Below, piece after piece: positions 27,301 to 37,869 of a DNA stretch of 64,000 nt. Below the pieces are notes generated by a model, which had not been told where the DNA came from, did no database searches, and saw nothing but the letters and a program-made list of their open reading frames with translations. How positions within the stretch are numbered: the first letter of the stretch is position 1; the number at the start of each line of letters is the position of its first letter. The position numbers and the translations under genes are program-made. Origin of the DNA: Pisolithus tinctorius (lineage: Eukaryota > Basidiomycota > Agaricomycetes > Boletales > Pisolithaceae); the NCBI GenBank assembly GCA_024663395.1, contig JANFAH010000081.1, positions 124,001 through 188,000 of the forward strand, written 5' to 3'.

Positions 27301-28915
27301 TTCCTTTCATCAACTACAATTCGGGATAACATTCTCAGATAAGGATGACAAATACCTTTGTGACAATGCAGTAATTCGTAGGTTATCTGGTCCTGGAATT
27401 CGTAAGCGAGGGCGTGCGTACCGTTGCGATTGATGCCTGGCATTCTCCTGTCTCATCTCAAAATGATCCACATAAGCGAAGACTGTGTCGGGCTGGGAGG
27501 GGTATAGGGCAGACGGGAGCGTGATCTGTCACTGATTGGAGGTAGATAAAAAAAGAACGGGAAAACACGGTAAACGTGAGATATCATTGAGAAGGAACCG
27601 GCCGTGCGAGAATATGTCATTGAAGATGCGTTCATTGTGTCCGACCGGCAGTTTAGCGTAACGGGCTACATAGGCAATCGATCCGAATAGATTCGTCTTC
27701 GCCATTTGAGACTTGTCTGTTTGGCTAGTTGGCCCGTCGTCATAATTCGTTAGCAGTTCGCTTCGTCATCTACTATGTTTTACTTCCTTGCTAGACTGGA
27801 TTTCGTCTTGATCGGTTTGTATTCGGATCACGGACAACGCCACTGTAGTAAACATGTTGTGCAAACATATGCACGTCCTATTCTTGTTGAACCCCTGGTA
27901 ATCGCGGGCGTATTACGTGCTTACCGGAACATACCGTCCGCCGCCAGTCCCTGTTTCGCATCCGACCGGTATTGTGTGGTATGTGCGGTTTGGGCATGCC
28001 AACTTGGTATATGGCATATCGTTTCACCGAGTGAGCTTAGAGCGCGGGATGCCAAGCGTCGAAAGTTGGCGCTGAAGCCTGAGCGTCGACGGGAACTCGG
28101 CGTGGAAATACAAAGAAGGGTGTTATCGCTTCGCAACTATCATGCAAACGTAGTTCACACGAGGAATACAGTGATCACCTGCATCAGAATATCGATATGG
28201 CACGGGGGTGTACGTACCGTTTGAGTAATGGTAACCAGTTCTGTGAAAACGGTCGCTGAGTCTGTCGAGACCGGAGAGGGGTGAGAAAATCTTAAATACT
28301 CACGCACACGCGAGAGCGGGGCTTGCAAGCAGTCCTGGAGGATGTTACCATCAACCTGGGCCGAGTGTGTTGTGAGTTTCAAGGGCCGGAGGGTGCCTAC
28401 TCGGAATAGCGATGAAGTGTCAGATGAGGCAGGATACCGCCAGTGTACCATTCCTACTGCTCCACGGCGGAGTTAGAACCGGAAACCTTTGTGTATGATT
28501 GTGCGACCTACGTAGAACCTTGAAGAAAGTACGATATGAACGCCTTGGACACCGCCGACGGAATGAATATGATGGCATTTCATTCAGTCGCATCTACAGT
28601 CACGTATTTTCCACAAACACGGGCCTGGAACGGATTCATTGGAAAGCGGGGGTGCCTTAGTCTTGTCACGACCGGGCTCTTCGCATATATCTTGCGCCGG
28701 ATGTTCATGTTTATGAGTACTGTTGGTGACCAGTGATACTTACATGATTGAAATGGAGTCGCAGGACGTGAGCATGTGCTGGCCAAGGAATTTCCTGATT
28801 AGGGAAACGACGTGGACACATTGAACGTGCATGTAGGGACTGGGGAAGGCGTGCATGTCGTTCCCCATAATCTAGCTTCCACTACGACTGGCACGCAAAA
28901 ATTCTGGGGTACAAG
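18383..28915. other. 10.5-kb gene-poor stretch, no gene recognised
   Basis: In clear contrast to the rest of the window, about 10.5 kb contains only short open frames, often open in several frames at once (for example 24100-24460), with no recognisable domain. An 11-base C run sits near 18605-18615. A minus-strand Met codon at 27705 opens a 43-codon protein-like frame ending at a possible donor near 27577; further frames down to about 26880 could be exons, but I cannot join them or name a family. No terminal repeats, reverse transcriptase, transposase, tRNA or rRNA signature was seen. It may hold non-coding RNA, decayed repeats or many-exon genes that I failed to parse. Confidence 0.5.
25762..25817. 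repeat. Two adjacent short hairpins
   Basis: The first stem pairs ACAAGGT (25762-25768) with ACCTTGT (about 25773-25779). The second pairs GCCGGTCAC (25784-25792) with GTGACCGGC (25809-25817) around a 16-base loop. They are back to back inside the gene-poor stretch and could be chance, a terminator-like RNA structure or a trace of a small element. Confidence 0.4.
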
Positions 28916-31095
28916 ATGCTTTCCGAGACAACGGACTCTCCTGCGTCTCCGCTGCAGGACGACGACGACGTGATCGTCTCACCTCCGGAAGCGGAACCTC
29001 AGCCTGGAATTAATGGAAACACCGTCAGATGTAAGTACAGATACCCCTCATTGAGAATGGTCTCCTGCAAACGTCTTTCCGAATAGGGTACGATGTAAGT
29101 GTGACAATCCATCCTCTCCATGACATGCTGATGCAAATGTGTGCCGCAAGGCTGACCGCACCGAGCCGTACACTCGCATTGCACCGTTCCAGGAACGACA
29201 TGATACTTCGGTCGAGTGCGTATTATGTATCCACCTTGTTGGCTAACTTCTGAGGAGAGTGCAGATTTTTCTACAAGCCCATCACCCTCACGGCCCTCAC
29301 CATCGGACTGGCTGCACTTGCATATATTGCCATGACCCAGGACCTCCTCGAGGAAGGACGAGACAAACGGCGCATGTACGTCCTCTGTCTCACCCCTATT
29401 GCCGACCATCTCACCTTCATTGATGCAAGAGGGGCTTACGCTGCACTTGTGTCTTTTCTCATGTTCTCTATGATTCAGTTCAGGGATGGGCCTTTCGTAC
29501 GCCCCCACCCTGCATTTTGGAGGGTTGTCTTGGGCGTAAACCTCCTATACGAACTCGCCCTCGTCTTTCTCCTCTTCCAGGATCTAGATTCTGCCAGGAG
29601 TATGATGACCCTTCTAGATCCTTCCTTGGGCGTCCCACTCCCAGAAAAGAGTTACGCTGAAAATTGTGCAGTGACAGTCGATAATATATGGGTTAGTCTT
29701 TCGGTGCCCTATGTTGTTCATGAGGAACCACCGCTTATCACTAGTTGTTTCGGGGCTGCCGTTGGGATATCTCGATAGGATGCCATCGATATCTTCTGCC
29801 TCGCCCACGCTTTAGGATGGTTCGGGAAGGCAATGATACTACGTGACTATTGGTTCTGCTGGGTGTGACCATTTCCCTTCAATTTCCTCGATGGTCTGTG
29901 TATGTTTACTTGGGTGTGTGGGGGGGTAGATCTTGAGCATCGCCTTTGAGCTTGCCGAATACAGTCTCCAACACCAATTACCAAACTTTGCAGAGGTGGG
30001 TCGTTCTAGACTCGTACGGCTTTGTGCTCAATGGTCTCCAGTGTTGGTGGGATCATGTGAGTAGGCAGCCTCGTGATTATTATACTATTTGCAGATCCAT
30101 TTCTGTTGCCCGTAGTGGGTGCTCGATGTCCTGGTCTGTAATTGGCTAGGAACATATTTGGGTGAGGAGCTTTTGCACATAATGACACACAACGGAGATG
30201 TTGATAAATGTATGTAGGCATGAAAACATGTCAATATCTAGAAGTCAAGGTACGGTGCACTCTACCCCGACGGCAACGTAATCTTTCCGTTGGTCGTTTG
30301 GAAAATGATGTGCTGAAACAAACTTGTGTGACGTTGAGTACAGCCGTATGAGTGGCGTGGCCTTCGCCAGACACGGGGCTTACGATCCAAGGCACGACGT
30401 GTACTAAGCCAGTTTTCGCCCCATGACTGGACAGCTTTCAAATGGGAAGGCACGGCCTCATTTTATCATTATACCACCGTCGTGTTGTTGCTTGCAGTTT
30501 TTCTCGCTGCGGAACTCAATCCGTTCTATCTCAAGGTTAGTTTCGTGCGGTGTTTTTTTTGGAGGCGTTCTAATGTTGCCTAGTCTCTGTTATGGTTGGA
30601 ACCTGACCACCCTTTCGTTATACTCCGACTCGCAGGAGTCTTCCTTTGCGCTTTACCAGCTGTGAGGGAATTGTATCAGTATGTCAACGATCCCAAGTGA
30701 GTTTGAGTTACTCCGGTGTCACGTCGCATGCACCAACAGACGGCTATATTTCTAGGAAGGCGAAACGCATGGGTCAACATTGTTGGCTACTACTGGCCAC
30801 GATCCTCACTGAGTTGTTGGTGATCACCAAGTGGAGCAGGGGTCTGTTTGAAGAGCCCCTTCCGCGATACGTGCGATGGGCGTGGACGATTGGCGGCGTA
30901 CTTTTATTGTTGTATCCAGCTATCAGGGTGAGTGGTCTCCTCTTCTTTTTCGCTGGGATGACGTAATCATATATTGGGCGGTATTGGCTGGGATTGTGAC
31001 GGTTGCGACGGTATGCTGACGTGTAGTTTGGTGTTCCGAGTGCGCGGAGATACCTGCGGAAACATAACCGGAAACGGAAGGCAAAGTCGGCGTGA
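28916..31095 (+). CDS. Phosphatidylserine synthase, base-exchange (PSS1/PSS2) type
   Basis: A many-exon gene. Recognisable segments in order are FFYKPITLTALTIGLAALAYIA; FRDGPFVRPHPAFWRVVLGVNLLYELALVFLLFQDLDSARSMM; LDPSLGVPLPEKSYAENCAV; ALGWFGKAMILRDYWFCW; and AFELAEYSLQHQLPNFAE. Then come CWWDH, WVLDVLVCNWLGTYLGMKTCQYLEVK, RRVLSQFSPHDWTAFKWEG, AVFLAAELNPFYLK and KRMGQHCWLL, with a basic end RKRKAKSA. This is the PSS family of animals and plants, a multi-pass ER enzyme exchanging serine for the head group of an existing phospholipid, not the CDP-diacylglycerol-dependent Cho1 of yeasts. CWWDH sits on a 15-base micro-exon (30042-30056). The 5' exons between about 29031 and 29265 are uncertain: a small exon near 29089 or an alternative acceptor is needed to keep frame. 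Confidence 0.92.
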
Positions 31096-31395
31096 GTGCG
31101 AGTTTAAACACGCCTTGCTGGACATATATGTAACTTGTCGAATACTCTATTTCGTTCCTAACATACTATGTACACCGCTACTTAAGTTCGTGGAAATTCC
31201 GGTCAAGTCAATGAAGTCCTGGAGACAAGGAGAATGTTCCATTGCTTATTACATAAGCGCTACTTCATCAGTCAGCTCTCGACAGTCCGGCTTGCTTCTC
31301 TCCACGACCATCTCCTCCACCGACACCGGTATCGTCAAACGACCAACTCGTTTTGTGACATTCGCTGTTTTATACGGCGTGCTGAATAGCTTGTC
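31096..31395. other. Short spacer between PSS and the RING gene
   Basis: This holds the 3' end of PSS and the promoter of the next gene in the same direction. No distinctive motif was recognised. Confidence 0.4.
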
Positions 31396-34266
31396 ATGGA
31401 TAACAGTAACCATCACGGTAACAGCGATTCTAGCGAGCACAGTCGCACACACATCGCACCCGGATTTCAGATTGGAGCAACCTTTCACAACGTTCTCCGA
31501 AATATCAACAATGCGCTCAACCAGACCCTTGCTGATACTCAGATCAGTGCGAGAGAGGATCAGTTGATGGAAGGCATCGTAGAGGATTCGCCTAATCTTG
31601 ACTCTGCCACTGCTCGAGTACTGGAGGCAGTGGTCCCCACGCAGCTCCCGTCGTCTGCATCTGCATCGACAGGTGTTCCATCCATTTCAGAAGAACCAAT
31701 TCGTTTGCACCCCTCGGAAACTCAGCGGGCGGCGGTAGAGGAAGAGCAAAATGAAGTCGAGGATGACTTGGACAACGATTCTATGCCAGAACTGCGCTCT
31801 GTCTCTGACTCCTCCGAGGAGTCAGATAGCGAGAGCGTCGGTCTCTATGCCTCTCACTATATCCCTCAGGGTCTTCCCTCCGTTGACCCCGTTCCTTCAG
31901 GCGCTGCCAATGCCACCGCAGACGGTAGCGCCGCCTCAACATCCCGTCAGCCTGTCGTAGAAGACGATCATGATAGTGCCTGGACGGACGTAGAGGATGA
32001 TCTCCCCCCTTCAGAACCTATCACAGGTAGCAGACGTGCACGAGTCGAGGACGATGTCGATGAAGCAAGGGATCGCAGACATCCATCAGAACGTGTGGGT
32101 GACTCTTCTTCCGGGGCCTCGCCTAGCGAAAACTCGAATCCCAACACCAATTCGCGACAACACACACAGCGGCAATCACCACATGGCCAAAACCCATTTG
32201 GCTTCTTTGGAGTACCTACGAACGTAAATACGTTTACGTTTGGGGACCATGACCACACTGTGGAGCACACTGGTGAGAACGCTGCGCCCCATCCTCTTCC
32301 TCCATCATCACTTCAACGGGATGATGGCATACATCCTAACCCACAGCCCACTTCGAACCCTGTTCCTAATTCTAATCCCAATCTCGATGCTAATGGAAAT
32401 GCACCGCCGCATGCGCGCGTGGTTCTTTTGATTCCAGGTTTCGCGTTCACGATTCCACTTGTACCTGTACCGATGCCCCACGGAAATGCACGTCCTCGCG
32501 CCAATGACGACGCCGAGCACCAGGGTCCAGCTCCAGCCACGGAAAACGGGCCTGCGGGCAACCCACTGCCACCGCCCGGCTCCGACCCTAATCAACCAAA
32601 CATCATTGAGTCTTTCACGGCGTTGATGCAGGACTGGCTTTTCTTTGGTCCTCCCGAAGGGGCAAGCGAGGACCCCGAGCGTGCTAAGAAGTTACTTTCT
32701 GGGTTGGAGGTCGTTCCGACTGGTTTGGTCAAGCGACTAGAAAGGGTTGGTGGTGCGCCAGGTGGACACGTGGATGGGGAGGCTGCGTCGAATACGGCCC
32801 CCGGTTGTGCGATTTGCTGGGACTCTTTATTGGATGTGGAGAGGGCTTCATTTGACGAGAAAGAGAAGGGGGAGGAAGGTGTCAGTGATTCAATGGTAAC
32901 TGAGCCCGCTCCCGCATCTGCTCCGTCGGATCAGACGGCCAGTACGCCCACGTCGTCTGAGGACCAACGGATTATTGCTCTTCCATGCGCACATGTCTTC
33001 CATGCCTCTTGTCTCCTGCCATGGTTTACGCGGGCTAAACTGGCTACCTGCCCTACGTGCAGGTTCAACATTGACCCGGAAAACTTGACATATTCCCCGC
33101 CCATTAGACGCTGGGCACCGCCCGCTGCCCCTACTACTCTTGCTCAACCAGGTGTACAACGCGCACAGGACACGCCTCCGGGCTCCGATGCTCCACCACG
33201 ACAGCAACAGTCAAATCCACCTGCCTCAGATACTGCTGGGCAAACTGGCCCGCGACCTGCTGGCCCTACTGGTCCAGGATTCAATCCCTTTACTGGAATG
33301 CCGGGTTTCCATGTTTTCCCGTTCCCTGGTTTTTCAATACCACTTGGCCCTCGCCCAGCTGGACCTGCTCCACCACCACCTGCTGCCACTACCGGACCAA
33401 ATGCTCCACCTGATGGCCAGCGCTCTCGTGCGCAAAGTCTACCCAATATGAACGACAATCGGCCGTTCCCACCGCCTGGTATGCCTGTTGATATCTTCAC
33501 GATTGGAGTGGATATGATCGTACGCCCTCCGCCGTACGATAATGATCATGATCATGGGACAAACGGTGGTGATCATGCTGACGAAGCCGCGGGAGTACGG
33601 GATCAGGGAGATCCTCCAGATAATGGAAGGTTAAATGCCTTCGCCCAGGAGATGAGAGAGATGTTCGATGTGTTGTTGCACTCGACGGCGAATATGATGG
33701 CCGCTAATGGCGCACCTCCTGCAAGTCCTGCCGATGCTACGAATGGTGGGCCTCACCCTCCCCAAGAAGCCATGGGTACTGCCCAGCCTCCGCTCCAGCC
33801 TGGTCAAGGTGCTGGTCCATCTGGTCCTCGACCCACCCAACCCTTTGCGGGCTTCCGCCCTACGCGTCCGATGCCTCCTCGGCGGGAGCGAAAGCCGTGG
33901 ACATTGCCGCCACCTCCAGGGCCCTCGTTACGCCAGCGAGTTGAACAGAAAGAGCGCGAGCAGGGTTTAAGATGTTCTGATACATCATGCGGGATCGGTC
34001 CGTCAGATGACGAGCCTTACCCTCCTCTCTCTCACTTGTCAATGAAAGAGGTATCGATACACAAGCAAGTCGATGGGGCTATCGTGACCTCCGGGGCGGT
34101 GTGCGCGCATAAGTTCCACCCTGCTTGTTTGGTCAGTGCTGAACGCGTTGCGGGATGGGGTGGAAAAGAGACGAACGACCCCATCGTTGAAGTGTCGTGT
34201 CCGGTGTGCAGAGCCGTCGGATGTGTGACGCGGTCAGAGTGGGAGGAAGGTGTTGTTGCTCTCTAG
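31396..34266 (+). CDS. Large RING-H2 protein with a second C-terminal RING-like motif
   Basis: A single uninterrupted 956-codon exon. Most of it is disordered: Ser/Glu/Asp-rich at the N-terminus, Pro/Gly/Asn-rich in the middle. A RING-H2 finger lies at about residues 470-565: CAIC, a 55-residue loop, then LPCAHVFHASCLLPWF and TCPTC. The loop between the second and third ligands is longer than usual and acidic/Ser-rich. A second Cys/His cluster at the C-terminus (about residues 860-945) has CSDTSC, CAHKFHPACLV and CPVC, so it looks like a second, degenerate RING. RING-H2 proteins are E3 ubiquitin ligases. A short hydrophobic stretch (VVLLIPGFAFTIPLVPVPM, about residue 343) is probably too weak for a membrane segment. 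Substrates are unknown. Confidence 0.85.
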   Translation: MDNSNHHGNSDSSEHSRTHIAPGFQIGATFHNVLRNINNALNQTLADTQISAREDQLMEGIVEDSPNLDSATARVLEAVVPTQLPSSASASTGVPSISEEPIRLHPSETQRAAVEEEQNEVEDDLDNDSMPELRSVSDSSEESDSESVGLYASHYIPQGLPSVDPVPSGAANATADGSAASTSRQPVVEDDHDSAWTDVEDDLPPSEPITGSRRARVEDDVDEARDRRHPSERVGDSSSGASPSENSNPNTNSRQHTQRQSPHGQNPFGFFGVPTNVNTFTFGDHDHTVEHTGENAAPHPLPPSSLQRDDGIHPNPQPTSNPVPNSNPNLDANGNAPPHARVVLLIPGFAFTIPLVPVPMPHGNARPRANDDAEHQGPAPATENGPAGNPLPPPGSDPNQPNIIESFTALMQDWLFFGPPEGASEDPERAKKLLSGLEVVPTGLVKRLERVGGAPGGHVDGEAASNTAPGCAICWDSLLDVERASFDEKEKGEEGVSDSMVTEPAPASAPSDQTASTPTSSEDQRIIALPCAHVFHASCLLPWFTRAKLATCPTCRFNIDPENLTYSPPIRRWAPPAAPTTLAQPGVQRAQDTPPGSDAPPRQQQSNPPASDTAGQTGPRPAGPTGPGFNPFTGMPGFHVFPFPGFSIPLGPRPAGPAPPPPAATTGPNAPPDGQRSRAQSLPNMNDNRPFPPPGMPVDIFTIGVDMIVRPPPYDNDHDHGTNGGDHADEAAGVRDQGDPPDNGRLNAFAQEMREMFDVLLHSTANMMAANGAPPASPADATNGGPHPPQEAMGTAQPPLQPGQGAGPSGPRPTQPFAGFRPTRPMPPRRERKPWTLPPPPGPSLRQRVEQKEREQGLRCSDTSCGIGPSDDEPYPPLSHLSMKEVSIHKQVDGAIVTSGAVCAHKFHPACLVSAERVAGWGGKETNDPIVEVSCPVCRAVGCVTRSEWEEGVVAL

Positions 34267-34846
34267 ATTAGAGGGGTGATGTGCAATCGTCTTTGCGACG
34301 GTTTTTCCCCATAAACGAACGATTTCACCGACAGGCCGTGAGTCGCCTCGACGGCCCTCCTCATGATGCCGTCCATCGACCGCTCCATTGTTTAGGCCTT
34401 CACGTATGTTTCTCCCTCACGACGGACTATAATGATTTTTTCTGAGTCATTTCATTCCATTCTAATGTCTCATTGTCTTGCTTTGTCACTCCACCTCTCC
34501 CCTATCGACCATTGATAATTCGCATAGTCTTGATTGTCTGTTCACGACATACCGTATCAAAGAATTTCATTTGTAGTTTGTTCTGTATCCACGAGTTTAA
34601 TAACAAAAAGCAATGTTATTTAGTGCCCACCCCGTCCCTTTGTGATTCAGTTGTCGCTCTGCCCTTTGCGATGTGCATTCGCTTTTTCGGCTGGCGAGTA
34701 ACGAGGGGACTCTTAACGCTCCATACAGCAAAATTTAAAAACATACTAGCGCACATCTAAGAAACAGTATTTCAGTACACATACTGTACGAATGCAAAAC
34801 TAGAGGTCAACGGGCGATCTAACTACTTCCGCATTAGCCCTCCGCT
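34267..34846. other. Convergent intergenic spacer
   Basis: This is the 3' flank of the RING gene and of transaldolase. AT-rich stretches are consistent with untranslated regions, and no gene was recognised. Confidence 0.5.
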
Positions 34847-36499
34847 CTAAGCCGACAGCTTCTTCCGCAGGAGGCTCTTGAGTGTCTCACCGTCCTCGGC
34901 AAACTTCTTAATTCCTTCATGCAACTTGTCAAACGCCATCTGATCCTGGAGGAGTACCCAGCGGAATTCAGGTTCATTATCGATGAACGAAACCTTGGGC
35001 AACGGTTCGGCTTGAGCAGCTGTGAATGTGTACGTGATGAACGGTATTCCATGACCGAGAGATAATAGAGGCGACGTCAGAGAAGGTGATTGGTGATGAG
35101 AAGAGTCGTGAAAGAAGGAAATGGCGAACGGATATTATCGGGACGAGATAAGTAACTCAAATAATAAAACGAGCGAGGGGTAAAAAAAAGGCACGCGGGG
35201 AAAAGAACTTACCAGCCTGGGCATCAAGCCTCTTAGGAACGGGATCCGTCGACTTCTTGAGTTCTTCCAACAATGCAGGGGAGATGGTTAGGAAATCAAC
35301 CCCCGCCAATGATTTGATTTCGCCGGTCTATCGGGTAGAGAAGAAGATTTGGGGTGAGAGGGGAAGAAAAAGGAAATTATTGAGAATGGATGCGAGGTTC
35401 ATGTGATGCATGGGGAATATAGGAAGTGGTGCGACATCAGCGGTGGGAATAAACCATGAAAAAGCAATTGAATGCGTACGTTACGGAAGCTAGCACCCAT
35501 GACGATGGTCTTGTAGCCATGCTGTTTGTAATAGTTGAAGATCTTCTTGACCGATTTCACACCAGGGTCCTCGTCCCCTTCATAATTCTTTCCGGTTGCC
35601 TTCTTGTACCAATCAAGGATCTATGGGGACGTTTAAGATGAGCACGTGCACGTACCGCGTAGAACTCCGAACAGAAGTCTACAACTCACACGTCCCACGA
35701 AGGGTGAAATGAGGGTGACGCCTGCTTCAGCGCAGGCGACTGCCTGACCGAAACCGAAAAGGAGGGTGAGGTTACAGTGAATACCGTCATCCCTTTCGAG
35801 TTCTCGGGCGGCCTGGATACCCTCCCACGTCGAAGCGATCTTGATCAAAATCCTCTCTTTGCGGATACCAAGTGATTCATAGAGAGCGATGAGTTCCTTT
35901 GCCTGGAGAAGAAGGCAATATTTGTCCATCAGAATGATGGTACATGAGAGTTTATCAAAACAAAGACGGGGACCTTTGCTTTGGTGCCTTCTTTGTCGAA
36001 CGAGAGGCGGGCGTCAACCTCCGTGGAGACCCTGCCCGGGATGATGGCGAGAATCTCTTTACCAAACTCAACGAGCTACAGTGCGGTGTGTATACAGATC
36101 TAATCAGGAGTAGATAAAGATCTGGGCGCCGTTAGCTCTTACCAGGCGGTCCATAGCGGCGTTGGTCTGGTTCTCGAGACTGCCGCCTTTGCTCTTGCCG
36201 TACTGGACAGCCACGTCGATAAGGCGAGCGTAAGCGGGCTTGTTGGCGGCGGCCAAGATCAGGGAGGGGTTCGTCGTGGCATCCTACGCACCGAATCTCG
36301 TGAAGATGGACCCTATCGGATGCAAATAGTAGTGTACCTACCTGAGGCTTGTAGGCATCGATAGCTGAAGACGATATTATCAGCGGACAATTTCAGCGAT
36401 GGTTGTATTGTATCGAGTTCCTCACTCACATTCGAAATCTCCTGAATCGGACACAACGATGGTGCCGGTCTGTTTGAGTTGGTCTAGCGAGGTAGTCAT
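34847..36499 (-). CDS. TAL1: Transaldolase
   Basis: Several exons encode a full-length enzyme of about 320 residues. It starts [22 protein letters not shown], then [47 protein letters not shown] and [16 protein letters not shown]. The catalytic block is [21 protein letters not shown], whose Lys forms the Schiff base, followed by [33 protein letters not shown] and [28 protein letters not shown]. The carboxyl part has [12 protein letters not shown] and ends [10 protein letters not shown]. Transaldolase is a cytosolic TIM-barrel enzyme of the non-oxidative pentose phosphate pathway, moving a dihydroxyacetone unit from sedoheptulose 7-phosphate to glyceraldehyde 3-phosphate. All expected parts are present, and a TATA box lies just upstream. 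Confidence 0.96.
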
Positions 36500-36544
36500 G
36501 GTGTACGATGAGGAGAAGTATGAGTCGGTGCACGGTGTCTCAGC

Positions 36545-36552
36545 TTTATAAA
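36545..36552 (-). promoter_or_regulatory. TATA box of transaldolase
   Basis: TTTATAAA lies about 45 bases upstream of the transaldolase ATG (36499) on the minus strand. The strong TATA and short leader suit a highly expressed metabolic gene. Confidence 0.55.
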
Positions 36553-36659
36553 GGACGTCTTAGTCCGCCGTGAACACTAGATTTCCCCATTCAGAGTAGG
36601 CCACCAACGTGTGTCATCCTAGCACCATCCTTGCGACAAACCACTATAGTACTGTCATG

Positions 36660-37869
36660 CCAATCGCAGAGCACTCGCAGTGAAATTAAATACGACCCTT
36701 GGCGTTCTCTGCGTACATTCACCCATCGCAGGGGTCGCTCGCTGTTGATCTCCTATGCAGCGCGCCGGTGCAACTGACAGTGAGAGATCCGCTCCGGAGC
36801 GCTTTTGCCACAACACAATCCGTGGGCTCTTTTGAGGCATAACTTCACCTACCGCTTCAAGAGCAATTCTTAACATGGTATTGTTTTAGTCACAGGGTTT
36901 TTATCGCCAAGTTCGTTATCAGAAGAGACCCACTCTGTGGCGGACAGGTGCCTGGAGATAGTGTCAGGTCGATACTTTGGTCCGACGCAAATGCAGCTCC
37001 CGGCCACTATAGATCCGACGCTCCTGAATAATGAGCAAGTCATCCACGGGTATCTTCGGGTTTTCGCGCAGGGCGGCTTCAAGTGCCATTGCTCCTTCTA
37101 ACAACTTCTTGTTTCCAGTGTCTTGTACGCATTTCCCGGATGCTTTGCGATCCGCCGGCTCGGGCAACGTCCCGTCCGACTGTATGTTTACTGGTTGCTC
37201 CACAGGTGCGAAAGAAAAAGAAAACCAATTTCTCACTTGGTGGACACTGGGACGTGGTTTCGTGGATTGGATTATACTACCGGGAGATCGAATGTTCAAG
37301 ATGCAAGCTGTTATCCGAGCAGCCCGGGAGGCAAGACTTCACTCGATGATGAATATTGTAGCAGAGCTGAACACCAGTTTGACTGTAAATTTGGAAGTCA
37401 AAACCCCAAGGCGTCGATATCGCTGGTTCGCAGCAGCGGATTAAGCTCATTCCATACGATGCGTTTGTGAGTACTCGCGATCGGGTCCGCATTCAAACCA
37501 AGCTCTTGAATGTTTTTAGGTGTCACACGAAATACGAAATTCTGGTAGGACCGGGGTTCCTGCATTAACATATGTCACCGTTGCTCCCGACGGTGGCTAA
37601 ATGGGACAGAATATGATACACCTCCACCATCAATATGTTGCCTACGTAGTTGGGCTTCATTATCTCCAATGCGCGTAACGAGTGCTTGCAGTGATCCCGT
37701 TCATGCGCTGCGAACGTCTGGACATGGGATGTAGGGGGGTAAGCTCAAAGAGGCAGGTTATATTTAAGTCGTAAGTTACCTATAGCTGATGTTCCAAAGC
37801 AACTTCCAGTGTTCTCGTATCCCCTAAGCCCAAGCAAGGCTTCTGCGGATAAACCCTTACGTCTGCCAT
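36660..37869 (-). pseudogene. Possible broken multi-exon gene, family not recognised
   Basis: On the minus strand a Met at 37869 opens MADVRVYPQKPCLGLGDTR, running to a TAG (37782-37780) directly before a donor-like GTAACT. After a 60-base intron-like stretch the same phase resumes as TFAAHERDHCKHSLRALEIMKPNY. It then splices plausibly over 49 bases to PPSGATVTYVNAGTPVLPEF and to TNASYGMSLIRCCEPAISTPWGFDFQIY. Further frames (37299-36964) could follow. The pieces read as one protein interrupted by a stop that a C-to-T change of CAG would explain. I do not recognise the family, and the right-to-left limits are guesses; chance open frames remain possible. Confidence 0.3.

Noticed and set aside
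28999..29508. 169-codon minus-strand open frame over phosphatidylserine synthase
   Set aside because: It is antisense to conserved PSS exons, so a shadow.
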